Source of the DNA: DAHUYF01 sp963789275
Lineage (GTDB): Bacteria > Pseudomonadota > Alphaproteobacteria > ATCC43930 > CGMCC-115725
Direction: 5' to 3'
DNA length: 64,000 nt
NCBI GenBank assembly: GCA_963789275.1
Contig: CAWBKF010000007.1
Coordinates: forward strand, 1 to 64,000
A program made the translations under genes and the position numbers. Below, in pieces: positions 46,244 to 55,333 of this stretch. The first letter of the stretch is position 1; the number at the start of each line of letters is the position of its first letter. Under the pieces are notes generated by a model. The model had not been told where the DNA came from. It did not search any database and was given only the letters and a program-made list of their open reading frames with translations.

Positions 46244-49006
46244 CTACCCGCTGTTGCGCAGGCCCGCGGCGATGCCGTTGATGGTGAGATGGATGCCCTG
46301 CATGATGCGCTCGTCGGTGGCGCCGGCGCGGTGGCGCTGCAGCAGATCGATCTGGATGTGATTGAGCGGGTCGATATAGGGAAAGCGGTTGCGGATCGAG
46401 CGCGCCAGCAGCGGATTGCGCTCGAGCAGCGTCTTCTGCTCGGTGATCGCCAGCAGCGCCTGCACGGACAAGCCCCACTCGGCGCGCAGGCGGCCGAAGA
46501 TCGCGACGCGCAGCGCCGCGTCCGGCACCAGCTCGGCATAGCGCGACGCGATGGCGATGTCGCTCTTGGCCAGCACCATGTCCATGTTCGACAGCATGGT
46601 GGTGAAGAACGGCCAGTCGCGGTACATGGCCTGGAGCGTCGCCATGCCGTCCCCCGGCTGCGCCGCGAGCCAGAGCTTCACCGCGGTCCCGAAGCCATAC
46701 CATCCCGGCAGCATCAGGCGGCATTGCGACCAGCTGAAGACCCAGGGGATCGCCCGCAAATCCTCGATGCGCGCCGAGCCCGTGCGCGACGCCGGCCGGC
46801 TGCCGATGTTGAGATTGGCGATCTCGCCGATCACGGTGGACTCGCGGAAATAACGGTCGAAGCCGGCGGTTTCGTAGACCAGGCCGCGATACTCGCGGCA
46901 GGCATGGCCCGAGAGCGCGTCCATCGCCGCGAGATAGTCGGCGCGGGGGCCGGGCCGGCGCCCGTCCAGCAGCGTCGCCTCGAGCGTCGCCGCGGCCAGG
47001 ATCTCCAGATTGCGCCGGCCGACCTCGGCGTTGGAGTATTTGGCGGCGATCACCTCGCCCTGCTCGGTGATGCGGATCGCGCCCTGCACCGCGCCCGCCG
47101 GCTGGGCGAGGATCGCCTGATAGCTCGGGCCGCCGCCGCGCCCGACCGAGCCGCCGCGGCCATGGAACAGGCGCAGCGCCACGCCGTGGCGGCGGAAGAT
47201 CTCCACCAGCGCAAGCTCGGCCTTGTAGAGCTCCCAGGTCGAGGTGAGATAGCCGCCATCCTTGTTGCTGTCGGAATAGCCCAGCATGACCTCCTGGACA
47301 TTGCCGCGCGAGGCCAGCAGGCGGCGATACTCCGGCCGGGCGAAGAGCTTATCCATGATGTCGCCGCAGCGCTGGAGGTCGCCGATGGTCTCGAACAGCG
47401 GCACGATATCGACGTCGAGGTGGCCATCCTGCGGCCGCAGCAGCCCCACCTCCTTCAGCAGCACCGCGACTTCGAGAATGTCCGAGACGCCATCCGCCTT
47501 GGAAATGACGTAGTGGGGAACGCAGGCGCTGCCGTAGTCCCGATGCCCGTCGGCGGCCGCCCGCAGGATCGCGAGCTCGGCCATCGTCTCTTCCGGATAG
47601 GAGAGATGGAGCGAGGCGAGCGGACGGGGCGAGCTGATCTCCGCCAGCAGCAGCGCGATGCGGGCCTCTTCGCCGAGCGCCCGGTAATCGGCGCAGGCTT
47701 GCGCCGTCGCGAAGAGCGCGGCGATCACGCGCTCATGCACGTCGGCGTTCTGACGCAGATCGACCGGCGTCAGATGGAAGCCGAAAGCGTCGACGGCGCG
47801 GCGCAACAGGCGCAGCCGACCCTGGGCCAGGCTCGCCGAGCCGTTGGCGGTGAGGGAGCCCGAGAGCAGCCCGAGATCGGCCAGCAGCTCGCCGACCCCG
47901 GCATAAGCCGGCGCCGCGCCGACCGCCGGCCGCGCCGGCTCGATCCCGTGCAGCGCGCGGGCGGTCGCGGCGAGGCGCGCATAGATTCCGGCGATGGCGC
48001 GCCGGTAGGGCTCGTCCTGGCGCTGCGGCGATCGATCGGGCGATTGCTCGGCCAGGCGAAGCACCGCGTCGGAGACCCGCACCATGCGGCCGTCGAGCGA
48101 CAGCTCGCCGCCCAAGCGGTGGACTTCCTCGAGATAGAAGCGGAACGCCCGCTCGCTCTGCAGCCGCAGCGCCTGGCTCAGGACGTCGGCGGTCACGAAG
48201 GGGTTGCCGTCGCGATCGCCGCCGATCCAGCTGCCGATGCGCAGGAACGAGGGCACCGTCATGCCCTGCCAATCGGCACCGACCGCCCCCAGCTGGTCTT
48301 CGAGATCGGCATAGAAGCGCGGCAGCTCGCGCAGGAAGGTGTGGTCGTAATAGGCGAGGCCGTTGGCCACCTCGTCGAGGATCCGCAGCCGCGTGCCGCG
48401 CAGAATGCTGGTCTGCCACAGGGTGAGGACGGCGCGGCGCAACGCGCTGCGGTTCGCCGCCAGCTCCTCGGGCGTCAGCTGCATCCGATCGCGCTCGTCG
48501 AGTAGCCGCGCGATTTCCATTTCGCGCTCGATCGAGCTTTGCCGGCGAATCTCCGTCGGGTGGGCGGTCAGGACCGGGCTGCACAAGGCGGTGTCGAGGA
48601 ATTCCTGCAGCGAAGCGCGTGACCGGCCCGCTTCCTTGGCCCGCGCCAGCGCATACGCCATCGTCCCCTCGCGCGGCGCCGACTTGGCGATGGCATGGGC
48701 GCGGCTGCGGCGGATGTGGTGCTGGTCCTCGGCGATATTGGCGAGATGCGAGAAATAGCCGAAGGCGCGGACGATCCGGATCGGCTGGTCGTCGGGCAGG
48801 CCGCGGATGATCGCCTGCAGCTTCTGGCGCGCCGCCTCGTCGGCGTCGCGATGGAAGCGCAGCGCCGTCTGGCGGATGTGCTCGATGATCTCGAAGACCT
48901 CATCGCCTTCCTGCGCGCGCACGGTCTCGCCCAGGATGCGGCCGAGCAGCCGGATATCGTAGCGCAGCGGCGCATCCTTATCCGCATTCGGGGTCGGCAT
49001 CTCCAT
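46244..49006 (-). CDS. ppc: Phosphoenolpyruvate carboxylase
   Basis: A 920-residue anaplerotic enzyme forming oxaloacetate from PEP and bicarbonate. Catalytic His149 in VLTAHPTEIRRQ, the second signature VMLGYSDSNKDGG, the catalytic loop FHGRGGSVGRGGGP, and the C-terminus LTINGIAAGLRNSG, where the usual N-T-G end appears as N-S-G. Complete and unbroken. The start at 49006 gives MEMPTPNADKD, and an ATG two codons later is equally possible since no clear Shine-Dalgarno is seen. Just upstream is the 119-bp dispersed repeat. Confidence 0.97.
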   Translation of the reverse strand: MEMPTPNADKDAPLRYDIRLLGRILGETVRAQEGDEVFEIIEHIRQTALRFHRDADEAARQKLQAIIRGLPDDQPIRIVRAFGYFSHLANIAEDQHHIRRSRAHAIAKSAPREGTMAYALARAKEAGRSRASLQEFLDTALCSPVLTAHPTEIRRQSSIEREMEIARLLDERDRMQLTPEELAANRSALRRAVLTLWQTSILRGTRLRILDEVANGLAYYDHTFLRELPRFYADLEDQLGAVGADWQGMTVPSFLRIGSWIGGDRDGNPFVTADVLSQALRLQSERAFRFYLEEVHRLGGELSLDGRMVRVSDAVLRLAEQSPDRSPQRQDEPYRRAIAGIYARLAATARALHGIEPARPAVGAAPAYAGVGELLADLGLLSGSLTANGSASLAQGRLRLLRRAVDAFGFHLTPVDLRQNADVHERVIAALFATAQACADYRALGEEARIALLLAEISSPRPLASLHLSYPEETMAELAILRAAADGHRDYGSACVPHYVISKADGVSDILEVAVLLKEVGLLRPQDGHLDVDIVPLFETIGDLQRCGDIMDKLFARPEYRRLLASRGNVQEVMLGYSDSNKDGGYLTSTWELYKAELALVEIFRRHGVALRLFHGRGGSVGRGGGPSYQAILAQPAGAVQGAIRITEQGEVIAAKYSNAEVGRRNLEILAAATLEATLLDGRRPGPRADYLAAMDALSGHACREYRGLVYETAGFDRYFRESTVIGEIANLNIGSRPASRTGSARIEDLRAIPWVFSWSQCRLMLPGWYGFGTAVKLWLAAQPGDGMATLQAMYRDWPFFTTMLSNMDMVLAKSDIAIASRYAELVPDAALRVAIFGRLRAEWGLSVQALLAITEQKTLLERNPLLARSIRNRFPYIDPLNHIQIDLLQRHRAGATDERIMQGIHLTINGIAAGLRNSG

Positions 49007-49017
49007 GGCATCGAGAT

Positions 49018-49136
49018 GCTAGAGCATGTCCCGCGAAGACGGAACCATCACCGCTGCCCCCGCGAAAGCGGGGGCCCAGAAGCAACCGCACGTCGGCTGC
49101 CCTGGGTCCCCGCTTTCGCGGGGAAAGCAAGGATGG
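49018..49136. repeat. 119-bp twin-hairpin dispersed repeat, copy D
   Basis: Near-identical to 10581-10699 (I count three differences), in the same orientation. It starts GCTAGAGCATGTCCCGCG and ends at GGATGG. It sits 12 bp upstream of the ppc start codon, so any ppc promoter must lie within or beyond it. Confidence 0.88.
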
Positions 49137-49208
49137 CGAATCGATCTGCTCGAAACCCGCACTAACGTGGGGGTGCGCTTCCGCCGACCCGACGCCAGTG
49201 GAATGCCG

Positions 49209-50576
49209 TCAGGCCCGCACCACCCGCGCCGCGCCGGCTTCCGCCTGCTGCTCCAGCTCCTCGAGGCCGCGCCGCGCCGGCTCGATGCCCCAGAGGGCGA
49301 CGACGGCGATCTGGATCACCAGCAGCGCGATCATGAATCCCAGCACGCCGGGAACGCCGTAGGTCCGGAACAAGGCGACGACGATCAGCGGCGTCACGAT
49401 GGTGGCGCCGCGGCCGAACATGTTGCAGATGCCGTTGGCGCGCAGCCGGACCGCGGTCGGGAACAGCTCCGCGGTATAGACGCCGTAGAGGATCGAGGTC
49501 AGCACATAGATCCCGATGAACAGCAGGAAGCCCACCGCCAGCACCGCCTGCGGCACCGCGACGAAGGGATAGATCGCGCCGAAGAGGATGGTCCAGAGCG
49601 AGGCGCCGATGATCGCCTTGCGCCGGCCGATGCGGTCGGCGCTGAGCGCGCCCAGCGCGCAGCCGGCGAGCGAGCCGAGATCGATCACCAGCGTATAGCC
49701 CAGCGATTTCGTGATGGTCATGCCCTGCTGGCCGAAGAAGATCGGCAGCCAGGTGACGAAGCCGAAGATCAGCGCGTTGGTGGTGATCAGCACGACGCTG
49801 CCCACCACCATGCGCGGCAGCAGGCTCGGGCTCAGCAGCGAGCCAAGGCCCAGCCTCGGCACCGGCACCGCCGGCACCGGCGGCGGCAGCGTGAGCCCGC
49901 CCGCCGCCACCTCGCGCTCGATCCGCTGCATCAGCTCCTCGGCCTTGCCGATCTGGCCTCGCGATTCGAGCCAGCGCGGCAATTCCGGCAAATTCTTGCG
50001 CAGGTACCAGACCACCAGCGCGCCGATGCCGGCGATGACGAACATCGGCCGCCAGCCATAAGCGGGCACGATCAGCCAGGCGAGCAAGGCGGTCACCGGC
50101 AGCCCCGAGACCACGACGAAGGCCATCATCGCCATCCACTTGCCGCGCACCTGCGGCGGCACGAACTCGGTCATGGTGCCGTAGCCGACGACGATCTCGG
50201 CGCCGAGCCCCACCCCCATGACGAAGCGGAGCGCGTTCAGCACCGCGATATCGGGGGCGAACGCCGCGGCGAGCGAAGCGAGGCCGAAGATCATCAGATT
50301 GAACTGATAGGTGAAGCGCCTTCCGTAGCGGTCGCCGAGAAAGCCGGCGAGCAGCGAGCCCACCGTCATGCCGAAGAAGGTCAGCGACAGGAACCAGCCA
50401 TTCTGCGCCACGGTGGAGAAGCCGCTCTGCACCGCCGATCCCAGCACCGGCGCCGCGACATAGAGATCATAGCCGTCGAAGAACATGCCGGCGGCGATCA
50501 GGAAGAAGATGCGGTAATGGAACGAGGCTAGCGGCAGCCGGTCGAGCCGGGCGCCGATGGTGATGCTGCCGGCCAT
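49209..50576 (-). CDS. MFS transporter, aromatic acid:H+ symporter-like
   Basis: A 455-residue transporter with about 12 hydrophobic segments. The AAHS/sugar-porter-like signatures are FFLIAAGMFFDGYDLYVAAPVLG in helix 1 (with the D-x-x-D-like D-GYD element), GFLGDRYGRR in loop 2-3, and GALSADRIGRR in loop 8-9. The start at 50576 has GGGAGGAG upstream, and longer in-frame starts add a non-membrane leader. It is divergent from the acyl-CoA ligase gene at 50747, which suggests uptake of an organic acid that is then activated to a CoA ester. Confidence 0.9.
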   Translation of the reverse strand: MAGSITIGARLDRLPLASFHYRIFFLIAAGMFFDGYDLYVAAPVLGSAVQSGFSTVAQNGWFLSLTFFGMTVGSLLAGFLGDRYGRRFTYQFNLMIFGLASLAAAFAPDIAVLNALRFVMGVGLGAEIVVGYGTMTEFVPPQVRGKWMAMMAFVVVSGLPVTALLAWLIVPAYGWRPMFVIAGIGALVVWYLRKNLPELPRWLESRGQIGKAEELMQRIEREVAAGGLTLPPPVPAVPVPRLGLGSLLSPSLLPRMVVGSVVLITTNALIFGFVTWLPIFFGQQGMTITKSLGYTLVIDLGSLAGCALGALSADRIGRRKAIIGASLWTILFGAIYPFVAVPQAVLAVGFLLFIGIYVLTSILYGVYTAELFPTAVRLRANGICNMFGRGATIVTPLIVVALFRTYGVPGVLGFMIALLVIQIAVVALWGIEPARRGLEELEQQAEAGAARVVRA

Positions 50577-50746
50577 GATCTCCTCCCGAAGGTTATTGTC
50601 GCGCGCGCTTTCCGCGACCGCTTCTCTGGCGGCCGCGGCCAGTATGCCGGGGCGACGGCACCCCGCGTAGCGGAAAATTGGCGCGCGCCGGCGGTTTCGT
50701 GTATCTCCCAGACAGGCTCCTAACCCCGTGGCCCGCGACAGGCAAA

Positions 50747-52855
50747 ATGCAAGCCGACCCTCTCGACCCCCTCTCCCTGGCACCGCTCTTCCGCCCCGCC
50801 TCGATCGCCGTGATCGGCGCCTCGACCGATCCGACCAAGCTCGGCACCATCCCGCTCATCCATATGAAGACCAGCGGCTTCACCGGGCCGCTCTACCCGA
50901 TCAATCCCCGCGCGCCGGAGGTGCAGGGCATCCCGGCTTTTCCCGCCATCATGGCCGTGCCCGGGCCGGTCGACCTCGCCATCATCTCCGTGCCCGAGGC
51001 GCTGGTGCCGCAGGCCATGCGCGACTGCGCGCAAAAGGGCGTGCGCGCCATCGTGCTTTTCACCTCGGGCTTCGCCGAGATCGGCGAGGCCGGGGCGCGC
51101 GCCCAGGAGGAGATCAAGGCGATCGCGCGCGCCGGCAAGATGCGGCTCCTCGGTCCCAATTGCATGGGCCTCATCAATTTCGCCAATGGCGTGGTGGCGA
51201 CCTTCCACCCCGCCTTCGGGCCGGGCCTCGCGGCCAAGGGCCGCATCGGCCTCATCAGCCAGAGCGGCGCCTTCGGCGGGCTCGCCTATCAGGTGGCGCA
51301 GGACCGCGCGCTCGCCTACAGCCTCATCCTCACCACCGGCAATGAGGGCGATGTCGACATCGCCGACGGCATCGCCTACCTCGCCGACGATCCCGAGACC
51401 GCGGTCATCATGCTCTATATCGAGGGCTGCCGCGACGGGCGGAAGCTGGCGCAGGCGCTAGCGCGCGCGCGGGCGCGGCGCAAGCCCGTGGTCTGCCTCA
51501 AGGTCGGGCGCACCGAGGCGGGCATCGCCGCGGTCGCCTCGCACACCGCGGCGCTCGCCGGCGCCGACGATATCTTCGACGCCATGTTCCGCCAGCAGGG
51601 CGTCTACCGCTGCGAGACCATGGAGGAGTTCTTCGACATCGGCTATGCCGCAGCACAGGCGAGCGAGCCGCCTTCGGGCCGGCATGTCGGCATCATCACC
51701 GTCTCGGGCGGCGTCGGCGTGCTGATGGCGGACGCCGCCGCGTCGCGCGGCCTCGAGGTGACGCCGGCGCCGCAGGATCTCCAGGACGGCATCCGCGCCA
51801 TGGTACCGTTCGCCGCGACGCGCAACCCGATCGACGTCACCGGCCAGGTGGTGCAGGACATGGGCATTCTCGAGCGCACCATCGAGATGACGCTGGCCAG
51901 CGGCTTCTATGAGAGCGTCGCCTGCTTCATCGGCTCAGTCGGCCGCTCGCCGGTAAACGCGCCGCGCTTCATGGAGTGCTTGCCGCGGCTGCGCCGGCGC
52001 TATCCCGACAGCCTGCTGGCGGTCTCCTGCTTCTACACGCCGCAATTCCGCGCCGCTCTCGACGCCGCCGGCTGCCTGGTGTTCGACGAGCCGACCCATG
52101 CGCTGCGCGCGCTCGCCGCGCTGGGAAAATTCCGCCGCGCCTTCGATGCGGCTCCCGCCGCGGCAGCGCCGCTGCCGGCGCCGCAGACGCTGCCGCCCGG
52201 CCCCTGTGACGAGGCGACGTCGCTTGCCATCCTTGCCCGGGCCAGGATCCCGGTGATGCCGCACCGCCTGGTGCGCTCGGCCGATGAGGCGGCCGCGGCG
52301 GCCGAAGCGCTGGGAATGCCGGTGGCGCTCAAGATCGTCTCGCCGGACATCACGCATAAGACCGATCTCGGCGGCGTGGTGCTCAACCTCGCGACGGCAG
52401 ACGCGGTGCGCCGGGCGTTTGACGAGGTCACCGCGCGCGTGCGAAAGGCCGCGCCGCAAGCGAGCCTCGGCGGCTGTCTCGTGGCGCCGATGGTGACGGG
52501 CGGGGTCGAGACCATCCTCGGCGCGCACTGGGATCCCGTCTTCGGCCCGGTGGTGATGCTGGGGCTCGGCGGCGTCTTCGTCGAGGCGCTGAAGGACGTA
52601 ACCTTCCGCCTCGCGCCCTTCGACGAGGCCGAGGCACGGCGCATGATCACGGAGCTGCGCGCGCTGCCGGTGCTGCACGGCATGCGCGGCCGCCCACCCG
52701 CCGATCTCGCGGCGCTGGCGCGCGCGCTGGCGGATCTCTCGCGCTTCGCCGCGGCGCAAGGCCCGGCGCTTGCCAGCCTCGACATCAACCCGTTCCTGGT
52801 GTTGCCGGAGGGACAGGGCGCGCTCGCGCTCGACGCCGTCCTGCTGCCCGCGTGA
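50747..52855 (+). CDS. NDP-forming acyl-CoA synthetase (acetate-CoA ligase family)
   Basis: A 702-residue single-chain alpha-beta fusion. CoA-binding domain RPASIAVIGASTDPTKLGTIPL, succinyl-CoA-ligase-like domains with SQSGAFGGLAY and the phospho-histidine in VASHTAALAGADDIFDAMF, then the C-terminal ATP-grasp part beginning ILARARIPVMPHRLV with GVVLNLA and SLDINPFLVLPEG. These enzymes ligate CoA to organic acids with ATP/ADP (for example acetate, pimeloyl-like or phenylacetate-type substrates). The specific acid is unknown. The downstream MFS gene overlaps or abuts its stop, and a second MFS gene diverges upstream. Confidence 0.92.
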   Translation: MQADPLDPLSLAPLFRPASIAVIGASTDPTKLGTIPLIHMKTSGFTGPLYPINPRAPEVQGIPAFPAIMAVPGPVDLAIISVPEALVPQAMRDCAQKGVRAIVLFTSGFAEIGEAGARAQEEIKAIARAGKMRLLGPNCMGLINFANGVVATFHPAFGPGLAAKGRIGLISQSGAFGGLAYQVAQDRALAYSLILTTGNEGDVDIADGIAYLADDPETAVIMLYIEGCRDGRKLAQALARARARRKPVVCLKVGRTEAGIAAVASHTAALAGADDIFDAMFRQQGVYRCETMEEFFDIGYAAAQASEPPSGRHVGIITVSGGVGVLMADAAASRGLEVTPAPQDLQDGIRAMVPFAATRNPIDVTGQVVQDMGILERTIEMTLASGFYESVACFIGSVGRSPVNAPRFMECLPRLRRRYPDSLLAVSCFYTPQFRAALDAAGCLVFDEPTHALRALAALGKFRRAFDAAPAAAAPLPAPQTLPPGPCDEATSLAILARARIPVMPHRLVRSADEAAAAAEALGMPVALKIVSPDITHKTDLGGVVLNLATADAVRRAFDEVTARVRKAAPQASLGGCLVAPMVTGGVETILGAHWDPVFGPVVMLGLGGVFVEALKDVTFRLAPFDEAEARRMITELRALPVLHGMRGRPPADLAALARALADLSRFAAAQGPALASLDINPFLVLPEGQGALALDAVLLPA

Positions 52856-54155
52856 GCCCCCGAGCTTCGCGCTGGCAACCCTGCTCATCACGGGCCTGCT
52901 GTTCTTCTTCATGTTCATCAACTTCGCCGACAAGGCGGTGATCGGTCTCGCGGCGCTGCCGATGATGCAGGATCTGCAGCTCTCGCCGGTGCAATGGGGC
53001 CGGGTCGGCAGCAGCTTCTTCTGGCTGTTCTCGCTGTCGGCGATCGTGGTGGGCTTCGCGGTCAATCGCCTGCCGGCAAAACGGGTGATCGCGGTGATGG
53101 CGCTGATCTGGGCGCTGACGCAATTCCCGATGCTGGGCCTGGTCTCCTTCCCGACGCTCATCTTCTGCCGCGTGGTGCTCGGCGCCGGCGAAGGGCCGGC
53201 CTATCCGGTGGCGCTGCATGCCCTCTACAAATGGTTTCCCAACGACCGGCGCACGCTGCCCACCGCCATCATCGCCATCGGCGCCGGTGTCGGCGTGGTC
53301 GTCGCCGCGCCGGTGCTGGTCGACGTCATCACCGCCTATGGCTGGCACGCCGCCTTCGGCCTGCTCGGGGTCGTCGGATTGATCTGGGCCACCGCCTGGG
53401 CGATCTTCGGCCGCGAGGGCGAGATCGACGAGCCGGTGATCGCCGCTTCGGGCGGCGGCGCGGACCGCGTGCCCTATCGGCGCCTTCTCGCCTGCCCGAC
53501 CATGCTCGGCATCTTCGTCGCCGGCTTCGTCTCCTATTGGGGGCTGGCGATGCTGGTCGCCTGGACGCCGCCCTTTCTGCAGGCCGGCCTCGGCTACGAT
53601 GTCGACACCACCAAATGGCTGGTGGCGGCGACCTGGGCGGCGAGCGCGTTGCTGACGCCGCTGGTCGGCTGGCGGTCGCAGCGGGCGAAGCTGCGCGGCG
53701 CCTCGAGCCGCGCCGCGCGCGCCCTCCCGGCGGCGCTGCTGGTGATCGCGGCAGGCGTGCTCGGTGTCGCGGCGCTGTCGCTCTCGACCGGCGCGCTGCA
53801 GATCGCCTTGCTGATCGCCGCCCACTCGATTGGCGCGCCGATCTACACGCTGCTGCCGGCGATGGTCGGCGAGATCACGCCGGTCGGCCAGCGCGGCGCC
53901 GCGCTGTGCATCAGCAACGCCGTCGCCACCTTGGCCGGCCTCGTCGCGCCAGAGGTCGCGGGCCACATCATCGCCGCCGCGGCAATTCCCGCCCAAGGCT
54001 ACGTCGATGCTTTCCTGCTGACCGGCGGGATCGTCGCGTCGGGCGGCGTCCTCGCTTTGCTGCTACTGCGCCCCGAAGCCGATATCGCCCGCTTCGCCGC
54101 GCTGGGCAGAGCCGAGTCCGGCAACGCCCTTCAGACCGTCCGGCCGCAGAGATGA
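52770..54155 (+). CDS. MFS transporter (anion:cation symporter-like), start uncertain
   Basis: About 430 residues from the first membrane helix (FALATLLITGLLFFFMFINFADKAVIGL) with 12 hydrophobic segments. The D-K motif in helix 1 and VVLGAGEGPAYPVALHAL in helix 4 are typical of ACS-family MFS carriers for organic anions. The only upstream in-frame ATG (52770) gives an implausible Cys/Arg-rich leader lying inside the ligase gene. A GTG at 52852 overlapping the ligase stop would be ideal (SPPSFALATLL) but is one base out of frame at a five-C run. I suspect a missing C at about 52856-52861. Confidence 0.85.
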   Translation: MPASTSTRSWCCRRDRARSRSTPSCCPREPPSFALATLLITGLLFFFMFINFADKAVIGLAALPMMQDLQLSPVQWGRVGSSFFWLFSLSAIVVGFAVNRLPAKRVIAVMALIWALTQFPMLGLVSFPTLIFCRVVLGAGEGPAYPVALHALYKWFPNDRRTLPTAIIAIGAGVGVVVAAPVLVDVITAYGWHAAFGLLGVVGLIWATAWAIFGREGEIDEPVIAASGGGADRVPYRRLLACPTMLGIFVAGFVSYWGLAMLVAWTPPFLQAGLGYDVDTTKWLVAATWAASALLTPLVGWRSQRAKLRGASSRAARALPAALLVIAAGVLGVAALSLSTGALQIALLIAAHSIGAPIYTLLPAMVGEITPVGQRGAALCISNAVATLAGLVAPEVAGHIIAAAAIPAQGYVDAFLLTGGIVASGGVLALLLLRPEADIARFAALGRAESGNALQTVRPQR

Positions 54156-55223
54156 GCAAGCAGGCGCGGCGGGCCTATCTCGGCAGCCGACCCGAGCGCA
54201 TACGCCCTGCGCCAGCCGCCATACGATCTCGTCCTCGGTGCGATCCGCCACGCTCCAGCGCAGCGTCCGGTCATGGGCGGCGAGGCAACCCTCCCAGAGT
54301 CGATTCCACGACGCGAAGCCATCCGCGTCGGCCGCGCGCGGCAGCAGCCGCCAGCCACGCTGTCGGATCACCACCGCCGCGCCGTCGCGCGTCACGACCG
54401 CCTCCTCGCCCTGCGCCGCGGCGAGACGGCGGAAGAGCTCGGCGAAGCCCGCAGCACCGGCTTCGGTCACGCCGAGCAGCGCCTTGATCTCCTCGCCGAA
54501 CTGCATGCCCACGAGATAGGCCGCGCGGCCGGCGAGCGCGCCCGCGCGCTCCGCGCCGAAGAGGCCGTAGAGTTCCGGCAGCGCGCTGCGCAGATACTCG
54601 ACCGCGTAGTTGCGCGATGCCTTGGCAAGGCGCTCGGGCGACCAGTCGCCGTCGGGCAGGCGCGGCGCGGTGGTGGGATCGAAGAGCGGCGCCGTCTCAT
54701 CCGGCGAGAAGCGCAGCCGCTCCGCGGGAGCGAGCGCGCGGCCGTAATCGAAGAAATAACCTTCGAGCGCGTCCTGCTCGTCGACCGTCTGCTTGGTGCA
54801 GACAAATCCCAGGCCGGGATTGCCGAGCGCCACCCCGTTCTCGGCATGCCAGCCGCGCAGCATCGCCAGCGACACCTCGCTCGGCACGGCGCAGATCGCC
54901 GTCCCCTGCCACATCCAGCGCGGCGGCGGGTAGCGGATCCAGGCCTTGCGCGGGCTCTCCTCGATATACTCGACGCGCACGCCGCCGATGCGGTTGGAGA
55001 GATAATGGTAGCGCGCCGAGGCGACGGCATCGGGCAGGCCGGCAAGGCCGAGCTTGGCGAGGCCGGCCACGAACTTCCCGCGCTGCTGGCGGCGGAACAG
55101 GCGGAACACCAGCTCGGCGGCGGGCGCCGCGCCGGCCTGCGTCACCACCGTCAGGATGAGCCCGGTGACCCAGGCGTGATAGAGCCGCGCGACCGCGGCA
55201 TAGCCGGCTTCCATGGCCGCCAT
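54063..55223 (-). CDS. Hypothetical protein
   Basis: About 386 residues from MAAMEAGYAAVARLYHAW. There is one N-terminal hydrophobic stretch (AWVTGLILTVVTQAGAAPAAEL), then a soluble region with VRVEYIEESPRKAWIRYPPPRW, a CxxxP element and a C-terminal TLRWSVADRTEDEIVWRLAQG. Family not recognised. The reading frame overlaps the convergent MFS gene by 93 bp. The alternative frame from about 54210 ends sooner (RMRSGRLPR, stop at 54175), so a frameshift near the end is possible. It shares a divergent promoter region with the Cys-cluster gene at 55334. Confidence 0.65.
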   Translation of the reverse strand: MAAMEAGYAAVARLYHAWVTGLILTVVTQAGAAPAAELVFRLFRRQQRGKFVAGLAKLGLAGLPDAVASARYHYLSNRIGGVRVEYIEESPRKAWIRYPPPRWMWQGTAICAVPSEVSLAMLRGWHAENGVALGNPGLGFVCTKQTVDEQDALEGYFFDYGRALAPAERLRFSPDETAPLFDPTTAPRLPDGDWSPERLAKASRNYAVEYLRSALPELYGLFGAERAGALAGRAAYLVGMQFGEEIKALLGVTEAGAAGFAELFRRLAAAQGEEAVVTRDGAAVVIRQRGWRLLPRAADADGFASWNRLWEGCLAAHDRTLRWSVADRTEDEIVWRLAQGVCARVGCRDRPAAPACSSLRPDGLKGVAGLGSAQRGEAGDIGFGAQ

Positions 55224-55261
55224 CGGAGCATTCCCCGCCCCGTCGCGCAAGCTTCGGCGCC

Positions 55262-55274
55262 CCACAACTTGTGG
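55262..55274. promoter_or_regulatory. Short palindrome in a divergent AT-rich promoter region
   Basis: CCACAA-C-TTGTGG, a perfect 13-bp palindrome followed by TTAATAATTCC. It lies between the divergent genes starting at 55223 and 55334. Possible regulator site. Confidence 0.3.
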
Positions 55275-55333
55275 TTAATAATTCCTTAGGACCATTCCTC
55301 TAAGCTTTACCGGCTGGCGCAGCATGCCAGAGC

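Noticed and set aside
46043..48505. An 820-residue plus-strand open frame opposite ppc
   Set aside because: Shadow of the intact ppc gene. It begins inside a repeat and has no ribosome-binding site or recognisable motif.
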